Position numbers and translations under genes: made by a program
DNA from: JACKFB01 sp041389525
GTDB lineage: Bacteria > Myxococcota_A > UBA9042 > PHBI01 > JACKFB01
Length of the DNA stretch: 8,994 bases
Reading direction: 5' to 3'
Assembly (NCBI GenBank): GCA_041389525.1
Contig: JAWKRR010000106.1
Coordinates: 1 to 8,994, forward strand
The notes under the pieces: generated by a model
Databases searched by the model: none
Told to the model about the DNA's origin: nothing
What the model saw: the letters and a program-made list of their open reading frames with translations, nothing else
Part shown: positions 1 through 4,805 of the stretch, piece by piece
Layout of the letters: each line of letters begins with the position of its first letter
Position numbering within the stretch: position 1 is the stretch's first letter

Positions 1-511
1 AGTTCACCACCAGCCAGTAGCCGTACAGCTTGGCGACCGCGTAGGGGCTGCGCGGGTAGAACGGCGTCGTCTCCCGCTGCGGCATCTCCTGGATCTTTCC
101 GTAAAGTTCGCTGGTGGATGCTTGGTAAAAGCGGGTGCGGACCCCCGTCTCTTTGATGGCGTCCAGCAGCCGCAGCGTGCCCAGCCCGTCGACCTGCGCG
201 GTGTACTCGGGCACCTCGAAGCTGACCTTGACGTGGCTCTGCGCGCCCAGGTTGTAGATCTCGTCGGGTGCTATGCGCTCGACCAGCCGCGACAGGTTCG
301 AGGCGTCGGTCAGGTCGCCGTAGTGCAGAAAGAGCGCCTTCTCGCGCGCGTGCGGGTCCTCGTAGATGTGGTCGATGCGCGCGGTGTTGAACGAGCTTGA
401 GCGCCGAATGACGCCGTGCACCTCGTAGCCCTTCGCCAGCAGGAACTCCGCAAGATAGGAGCCGTCCTGGCCAGTGATTCCGGTGATCAGGGCTTTCTTC
501 GTGTCGGTCAT
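1..511 (-). CDS. gmd: GDP-mannose 4,6-dehydratase, N-terminal half (cut by left window edge)
   Basis: The enzyme converts GDP-D-mannose to GDP-4-keto-6-deoxy-D-mannose in the cytoplasm, the first step toward GDP-L-fucose, GDP-rhamnose and related sugars used in surface polysaccharides. The 170 visible residues form an extended-SDR Rossmann domain. The NADP-binding motif TGITGQDG is at residues 10-17, followed by the family-typical VIRRSSSFNT (34-43), HYGDLTD (63-69) and NLGAQSHVKVSFE (87-99). The catalytic residues are all present: T133 and E135 in STSELYG, and Y157/K161 in SPYAVAK. Complete family members have roughly 320-370 residues, so about half is missing beyond position 1. The ATG at 511-509 is preceded by a GAGGG ribosome site (523-519) at seven-base spacing, which fixes the start. 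The gene is transcribed away from the importer operon. Any sugar or polysaccharide cluster would lie to the left, outside the window. Identity is secure from motifs alone. Confidence 0.96.
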   Translation of the reverse strand, partial: MTDTKKALITGITGQDGSYLAEFLLAKGYEVHGVIRRSSSFNTARIDHIYEDPHAREKALFLHYGDLTDASNLSRLVERIAPDEIYNLGAQSHVKVSFEVPEYTAQVDGLGTLRLLDAIKETGVRTRFYQASTSELYGKIQEMPQRETTPFYPRSPYAVAKLYGYWLVVN

Positions 512-756
512 CGGGCGTCCCTCTGGATGGTCGGGCATCGCGTACTGTGTCCACCGGGTTGCAGCAGGCCGGCGCGGCGACGTATCAACCTCGGGTTGCT
601 CGCGGTGGCGCGGGCGATCACGGGCGCACCCAACTTTGCTGAGACCTCGACCAGGACCCCATTCGCGTGCCCCTGCTATTAGCAACAACCCGGCGACAGG
701 CGCAACTCACGCGGCCGGGCGACGCGGGCCGGGAGGGCCGGGCGCGCGGGGTGGGG
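512..756. other. Divergent intergenic region between gmd and the importer operon
   Basis: These 245 bases must hold the control regions of both flanking genes. No coding sequence is convincing here. There are three short dyads: CCGGGTTG at 554-561 matched by CAACCCGG at 686-693, CAACC/GGTTG at 586-598, and the palindrome TGCTATTAGCA at 674-684. I looked for the conserved cobalamin riboswitch core, including the B12 box, because the downstream genes resemble a vitamin B12 importer, and saw none. An in-frame GTG at 667 would extend the downstream gene by 30 arginine-rich residues ahead of its signal peptide; I consider that unlikely. Confidence 0.6.
674..684 (+). promoter_or_regulatory. Possible extended -10 element / 11-bp palindrome before the importer operon
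   Basis: TGCTATTAGCA is a perfect palindrome around a central T. It contains TG-C-TATTAG, which resembles an extended -10 hexamer (677-682). No good -35 box lies 16-18 bases upstream. If used, transcription would begin near 690, leaving a leader of about 67 bases before the ATG at 757. The same site could instead be a small operator. This is pattern matching only. Confidence 0.25.
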
Positions 757-1644
757 ATGCACCTCGGGCTGGCGCTGCTCGCGCTGACGGTCGGTTGTGG
801 GCCCAGCGCGGCGCGGACCGAGGCGCAGGCGGGCGGCGAGGCGGCGCGCGTGGTGTCCCTGGCGCCGTCGCTGACCCAGATGGTGGTGGGGCTCGGGCGC
901 GGCGAGCGGCTGGTCGGGGCCACGCGCTACTGCGAGGCGCCCGGAGTGGCTGTGGTCGGGGACGCGCGGCCGCAGGTCGAGCGCGTGCTGGCGGCCCGGC
1001 CGGAGCTTGTGCTGGCGCCGCGCTACGCCTCGATGGCGGCGGACGTGGCGGGGTTGCGAGCGCAAGGGCTGGACGTGCTTGAGCTACCGCTTGAGAGCGT
1101 AGGCGACGCACGCCAAGCCATGCTGGCGCTGGGCGAGCGGCTGGGCGCCCAGGCCGAGGCGGCGGCCATGGTCTCAGCGCTCGACGCGGCGATGGCCGGG
1201 GCGCGCGCCGAGGCCCAGGCGCGCACCGCGAGGCCCGGCGTGCTGCTGGTCTACGAGGTCGCCGACGGCTACGTCTACACGACCGGCGGCGGCGACCACC
1301 TGGCCGAGGTGCTGGACGCGGTGGGTGCCCGCAACGTGGCCGCGGGCGGGGCCCTGACGGCGCGGCTGCCGCTGGAGCGCGTCGAGGCCATGGCGCCGGA
1401 GATGATCGTCCACGTCGCCCCGAGCGCGCGCTTCGGCGACGACGCCGCGGCGCTGGCGTACTGGCGGGCGGCGAGCCCGACCCTGCCCGCGGTCGTCAAA
1501 AAGCGAGTCCACGTCTGGCCAAATGGCGCGTTGGCGACCCACGGGCCGGGGCTGGCGCAGGCTGTCGCGCGGCTGTCGGCGCTGGTCTCCGCCGCGGCCC
1601 GCGAGCCGGCCGCCCGGCCCGCCGCGGCCACCGCGTCGCCGTGA
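757..1644 (+). CDS. Periplasmic substrate-binding lipoprotein of a BtuF/FecB-type ABC importer
   Basis: This 295-residue protein should capture cobalamin, haem or an Fe-chelate in the periplasm and dock onto the permease encoded next. Residues 1-13 are a short hydrophobic signal ending in TVGC, so C14 is the likely lipidated cysteine. The class III binding-protein fold is recognised from RVVSLAPSLTQ (31-41), VGATRYC, and the lobe-opening segment DHLAEVLDAVGARNV. E75 (in QVERV) and E207 (in PLERV) align with the two BtuF glutamates known to dock onto BtuC arginines. I chose ATG 757 because it sits directly before the hydrophobic core. GTG 751 and GTG 667 are in-frame alternatives, and the ribosome site is weak (GCGGGG, five bases away). 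The stop overlaps the permease start as GTGA (1641-1644). The family does not reveal the substrate; no TonB receptor or cobalamin gene is nearby to decide it. Confidence 0.88.
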   Translation: MHLGLALLALTVGCGPSAARTEAQAGGEAARVVSLAPSLTQMVVGLGRGERLVGATRYCEAPGVAVVGDARPQVERVLAARPELVLAPRYASMAADVAGLRAQGLDVLELPLESVGDARQAMLALGERLGAQAEAAAMVSALDAAMAGARAEAQARTARPGVLLVYEVADGYVYTTGGGDHLAEVLDAVGARNVAAGGALTARLPLERVEAMAPEMIVHVAPSARFGDDAAALAYWRAASPTLPAVVKKRVHVWPNGALATHGPGLAQAVARLSALVSAAAREPAARPAAATASP

Positions 1645-2651
1645 GCCACCCGCTGCTGACGGCGCGCCGCCTGTGGACGGTGCTGGGCGTGCTCGCCCTC
1701 GCGACGCTGGCGGTGGCGGTGGCCGCGCTGGGCTTTGGCGCGGTGCCCATCGATCTCGGGCGGGCGCTCACCGACGCAAGCTCCACCGACCACGCGATCC
1801 TCTGGGGCCACCGCGTGCCGCGGGTGCTCGCCGGGCTGACCACGGGCGCGGTGCTCGCGGCCAGCGGCGCCGCCCTCCAGGGCCTGCTGCGAAACGCCCT
1901 GGCCGACCCCTTCATCCTGGGCGTCTCCGGCGGCGCGGCCCTCGGCGGCGCCCTGGTCGGCCTCACCGGCCTCGCCGCGTTCGTGGCAGCACCCGTCGGG
2001 GGCTTCGTCGGCGCCGCCCTGGCGCTCTTCGCGGTCACAGCCCTGGCCGCCCGCCGCGACGGCATCTCGCCCTTGCACATCCTGCTGGTCGGCGTGGTCG
2101 TCAACGCCTTCGCGGGTTCGATGCTGATGGTGCTGCAAGCACTCGCCGGCCCTGCTGCGGTGCAGCGGGTGCTGCTGCGCCTGATGGGCTCCCTCGCCGT
2201 GGACCCGACCGAGCCCCTCGCGCTGCCCGTCGTCGTCGCCGCGTCCGCCCTGGGCCTGGCGCTGGTCATGCGCCACGCCCGCGCGCTGGACCTGCTGGCG
2301 TTGGGCGACGACGGCGCGCGGACCGTGGGCGTCGACCCCGAGGCCCTGCGCCGGCGACTCTTCTGGGTGCTCTCGCTCCCCATCGGCGCCGTGGTCGCGG
2401 CCACGGGCCTCATCGGCTTCGTCGGCCTCATCGTGCCCCACGGCGTGCGGCTCGCCCTGGGCCCGGACCACCGCCTGCTGCTCCCGGCGTCGGCGCTGGC
2501 GGGCAGCGTCTTCGTGCTGCTGGCCGATCTCGCGGTGCGCTGGCTCACCGGGCCGCTGGGCACCGAGCTGCCGGTCGGCGTGGTCACTACAGCCATCGGC
2601 GGGCCCCTCTTCCTGTGGCTCTTGCGCCGCGACGCGCGGAGCAGCGCATGA
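1641..2651 (+). CDS. FecCD/BtuC-family permease of the ABC importer
   Basis: This 336-residue polytopic inner-membrane protein forms the translocation pathway as a homodimer with the binding protein outside and the ATPase inside. The length matches the family (about 320-350), and the protein alternates hydrophobic segments with short loops, consistent with the usual ten helices. Family signatures are clear: RVPRVLAGL from residue 58, LRNALADPFILGVSGGAALG around residues 83-102, and GLIGFVGLIVPH at 256-267, the cytoplasmic coupling region that contacts the ATPase. R58 and R61 occupy the place of the BtuC arginines that pair with BtuF glutamates. A late ELPVGVVTTAIGGPLFLWLL segment closes the protein. 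It starts at GTG 1641 inside the stop region of the binding-protein gene with no separate ribosome site, so translational coupling is likely. Its stop overlaps the next start as ATGA (2648-2651). Cobalamin, haem and siderophore permeases are not separable here by eye. Confidence 0.94.
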   Translation: MSHPLLTARRLWTVLGVLALATLAVAVAALGFGAVPIDLGRALTDASSTDHAILWGHRVPRVLAGLTTGAVLAASGAALQGLLRNALADPFILGVSGGAALGGALVGLTGLAAFVAAPVGGFVGAALALFAVTALAARRDGISPLHILLVGVVVNAFAGSMLMVLQALAGPAAVQRVLLRLMGSLAVDPTEPLALPVVVAASALGLALVMRHARALDLLALGDDGARTVGVDPEALRRRLFWVLSLPIGAVVAATGLIGFVGLIVPHGVRLALGPDHRLLLPASALAGSVFVLLADLAVRWLTGPLGTELPVGVVTTAIGGPLFLWLLRRDARSSA

Positions 2652-3433
2652 CGCCGGAGGCCACAACCCTCGCCGCCCAGGGCCTGGCGCACCACTACGG
2701 CCAGCGCGCCGCCCTCGCCGACGTCTCGCTGACGCTCGAGCCGGGCACCGTCACCGCCATCGTAGGCCCCAACGGAGCAGGTAAATCCACGCTGCTCCGC
2801 GTCCTGGCGGGCCTCCAGACGGCCAGCGCCGGCGCCGTCAGGGTCGGCGGCCAGCCGCTGGAGTCCCTGTCCCCGTCCGAGCGCGCCCGCCGTATCGCGT
2901 TCGCCGGTGGCGAGCCCGCCCTCCCCTTCGCCTGGACCGCGACGGAGCTGGTCCTGATGGCCCGCGCGCCGCACCTGGGCCGGCGCCTCTTCGAGACCGC
3001 CGCCGACCTCGCCCTGGCCCGCGCTGCCCTGGCCGACGCCGGCGCCGAGGCCTTCGCCGACCGCCCCGTCTACGAGCTGTCCGCCGGCGAACGCCAGCGC
3101 GTCTTCATCGCCCGAGCGCTCTGCCAGGACACGCCGGTCCTGCTGCTGGACGAGCCCACCAGCCACCAGGACCCCGCCCAGGCCGTGGCGCTGGGCGCGC
3201 TCATCCGCCGCCTCGCCGCCGCCGGCCGCGCCGTCGCCTGCGTGCTGCACGACCTGACCCTGGCCGCCCGGGTCGCCGACCGCGTGCTCATCCTGGCCGC
3301 CGGCCGCGTCGCCGGCGCCGGTCCGAGCGTCGGAATCCTCAACGCGGACCTGCTAAAATCGGTGTACGGCGCCCACGTGACGGTCTACCCGGGGCCGCCG
3401 CCGGTCATCGCCTTCGGCCCCGCCGCGCCCTGA
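2648..3433 (+). CDS. ATP-binding subunit of the BtuD/FecE-type ABC importer, atypical Q-loop
   Basis: This 261-residue cytoplasmic ATPase powers the importer as a homodimer bound to the permease. Motifs in order: Walker A GPNGAGKST at 40-48; a Q-loop region at 83-94; the ABC signature LSAGERQRV at 144-152; Walker B VLLLDEP at 164-170; the D-loop SHQD at 172-175; and the switch histidine H201 in VLHDLTLAARVAD. Length and C-terminus are typical of the family. The odd feature is the Q-loop. Family members usually read P-Q-E before the P-L-P-F segment, whereas this protein reads A86-G87-G88-E89, so the glutamine that couples ATP and metal to the permease appears to be glycine (codon 2909-2911). 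All other catalytic motifs are intact, so this is not an obvious pseudogene. The start ATG overlaps the permease stop and has its own ribosome site, GGAG at 2638-2641, six bases upstream. Confidence 0.95.
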   Translation: MTPEATTLAAQGLAHHYGQRAALADVSLTLEPGTVTAIVGPNGAGKSTLLRVLAGLQTASAGAVRVGGQPLESLSPSERARRIAFAGGEPALPFAWTATELVLMARAPHLGRRLFETAADLALARAALADAGAEAFADRPVYELSAGERQRVFIARALCQDTPVLLLDEPTSHQDPAQAVALGALIRRLAAAGRAVACVLHDLTLAARVADRVLILAAGRVAGAGPSVGILNADLLKSVYGAHVTVYPGPPPVIAFGPAAP

Positions 3434-3437
3434 CCGC

Positions 3438-3466
3438 GCCAGCGCGCCCTGCAGAGCCAGCGCGCC
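3438..3466. repeat. 11-bp direct repeat and GC hairpin between convergent genes
   Basis: GCCAGCGCGCC occurs at 3438-3448 and again at 3456-3466. Its GCGCGC cores (3442-3447 and 3460-3465) are also self-complementary, giving a six-base-pair GC stem with a 12-base loop. It fills the 33-base gap between the convergent ATPase and dehydrogenase genes, where a bidirectional terminator would be expected. There is no T tract on either side, so factor-independent termination is doubtful. Confidence 0.4.
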
Positions 3467-4642
3467 TCAGCCGAAGCGCTCCACCTTGGCCAGGTCGCGC
3501 GTCATGTTCTTCTGGTGCGCCTCGATGGTCCCGCCGCCGATCTCCAGCAGCTTGGCGTCTCGCCACAGCCGCTCGACGTGGTACTCGCCGACGTAGCCGT
3601 AGCCGCCGAGCACCTGAATCGCCCGGTCCGCGACCTGCTTGGCCATGGTCGAGCAGAAGAGCTTCACGCCGTCGGAGTCGATGCGGCTGCCCTGCCGCGG
3701 CACGTCCATGCGCCCGGCCACCTGATAGACGTAGCTGCGGCCGGCCATGTACTCGGCGTAGCTGGTGGCGATGTGCGCCTGAATCTGACCAAAGCCCGAG
3801 ATCGGCTGCCCAAAGGCCTGCCGCTCGTTGGCGTAGCGGTTCATGATCTCGATGGAGCGCCGCGCGATCCCGAGGCTCATCGCGGCCAGGGTCAGCCGCT
3901 CCATCTCGAGGTTGCGCATCATATGAAGGACCGCGTCGCCCTCCTCGCCGACCCGGTTGGCCAGCGGGATGCGGCAGTCCTCGAAGACCAGCTCGGCGGT
4001 CGTCGACGCGCGCATCCCCAGCTTATCCTTGATCTTTTGGCCCAACCGGAAGCCCGGCATCCCCTTCTCGACCAAGAAGAGCGACAGGCCGCGCGGCCCG
4101 CCGGTGGTGTGCGCGTAGACCAGGAACACATCGCCAAGCTCGTCGTCGCTGATGGCGCCGTTGGTGATCCACATCTTGGAGCCGTTGAGCACGTAGGCGT
4201 CGCCGTCGAGCCGCGCCTGGGTGCGCATGCCCATGACGTCGGTGCCCGCGCCGGGCTCGCTCATCCCCATGCCGCCGATGAGCGCGCCCGAGCAGGCCCG
4301 CGGAAGCAGCCGCTGCCGCTGCGCGTCGTCGCCGTTGTTCGCGAGGTTATTGGCGAAGAGCATGGCGTGAGCGAGGTACGACAGCGTGAACCCTGGGTCC
4401 GACGCGGCCATCTCCTCGTGCGCGATGACCGCCGCCACCGCGTCCATCCCGGCGCCGCCAAAGCGCTCGGGGACCGTGATGCCCAGCAGCCCCAGCGGCC
4501 CCAGCTTGCGAAAGAGCCCCACGTTGAAGCGCTCGTGCCGGTCGTGCTCGGCAGCCTGCGGCTCGATCTCGCGCAGCGTGAAGTTCCGCACCATCTCGCG
4601 CAGCGCGCGGTGCTCATCGGTGGGGTCGAAGAGGTCAGACAT
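3467..4642 (-). CDS. Acyl-CoA dehydrogenase, isovaleryl-CoA dehydrogenase-like
   Basis: This FAD enzyme of 391 residues, the normal family length, should oxidise an acyl-CoA to its 2,3-enoyl-CoA and pass electrons to ETF in the cytoplasm. Domains in order are an N-terminal helical domain (about 1-120), the beta domain with MSEPGAGTDV (127-136) and WITNG (158-162), and a C-terminal helical domain with RQAFGQPISGFGQIQ (274-288) and QVLGGYGY (343-350). Several segments resemble isovaleryl-CoA dehydrogenase: VEKGMPGF (191-198), FEDCRIP (220-226) and SYVYQVA (303-309). The catalytic glutamate of straight-chain enzymes (as in YEGT of MCAD) is replaced here by G370 in IGGGT. E248 in MERLTLAA aligns with the alternative catalytic base of human IVD. 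The tail IEAHQKNMTRDL differs from the usual SEVRRLVIGR. The start is backed by GGAG (4651-4648). No leucine-degradation gene is adjacent, so the substrate is uncertain. Confidence 0.93.
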   Translation of the reverse strand: MSDLFDPTDEHRALREMVRNFTLREIEPQAAEHDRHERFNVGLFRKLGPLGLLGITVPERFGGAGMDAVAAVIAHEEMAASDPGFTLSYLAHAMLFANNLANNGDDAQRQRLLPRACSGALIGGMGMSEPGAGTDVMGMRTQARLDGDAYVLNGSKMWITNGAISDDELGDVFLVYAHTTGGPRGLSLFLVEKGMPGFRLGQKIKDKLGMRASTTAELVFEDCRIPLANRVGEEGDAVLHMMRNLEMERLTLAAMSLGIARRSIEIMNRYANERQAFGQPISGFGQIQAHIATSYAEYMAGRSYVYQVAGRMDVPRQGSRIDSDGVKLFCSTMAKQVADRAIQVLGGYGYVGEYHVERLWRDAKLLEIGGGTIEAHQKNMTRDLAKVERFG

Positions 4643-4671
4643 CGTTTCTCCGGCGGTCGGCGACGGCGGGA

Positions 4672-4701
4672 AGACTAGGGCTCTGAGCGCTGGCCGCGCA
4701 A
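4672..4701 (-). promoter_or_regulatory. Candidate sigma-70-type promoter for the acyl-CoA dehydrogenase gene
   Basis: Reading the minus strand, TTGCGC (4701-4696) and TAGTCT (4677-4672) are separated by 18 bases. These are partial matches to -35 and -10 hexamers. Transcription would start near 4665, giving a leader of about 22 bases that contains the GGAG ribosome site at 4651-4648. The geometry fits well, but the consensus match is modest. Confidence 0.35.
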
Positions 4702-4775
4702 GGACGTCGTGCGGGCGCCACGCAGACGCGGCGGAATCGCGCGACCCGGGCGATCGTTGAGCGCCTACCAGCTTC

Positions 4776-4805
4776 TTCGACGAGGTCTCCCCCCCACCCT
4801 ATGCT
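4776..4805 (+). promoter_or_regulatory. Candidate promoter abutting the lytic transglycosylase start
   Basis: TTCGAC (4776-4781) and TATGCT (4800-4805) are 18 bases apart. The -10-like box overlaps the first ATG at 4801, and transcription would begin near 4811-4813, exactly at the second in-frame ATG. No ribosome site precedes either ATG at normal spacing; the nearest GAGG lies near 4782-4785. If the promoter is real, the mRNA would be leaderless and the protein would start at 4813. A run of seven C residues (4789-4795) lies in the spacer. Confidence 0.25.

Noticed and set aside
122..682. Short plus-strand frames over gmd and the intergenic region
   Set aside because: They overlap the strongly supported minus-strand dehydratase and have no ribosome site or domain.
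667..756. N-terminal extension of the binding protein from GTG 667
   Set aside because: It would place about 30 arginine-rich residues before the hydrophobic signal and would overlap the candidate -10 box at 677-682. The ATG at 757 sits directly before the signal peptide.
512..756. Cobalamin riboswitch before a BtuF-like gene
   Set aside because: The conserved core segments, including the B12 box, are not visible, and the short dyads do not build the expected multi-helix junction.
1275..3250. Two overlapping long minus-strand open frames (about 460 and 580 codons) opposite the importer operon
   Set aside because: Composition is dominated by Gly, Ala, Arg and Gln with no domain. The plus strand encodes three unmistakable ABC importer subunits across the same bases.
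3515..4678. A 387-codon plus-strand frame opposite the acyl-CoA dehydrogenase
   Set aside because: It mirrors the dehydrogenase codon by codon with no family features of its own. The minus-strand gene has a ribosome site and full-length family homology.
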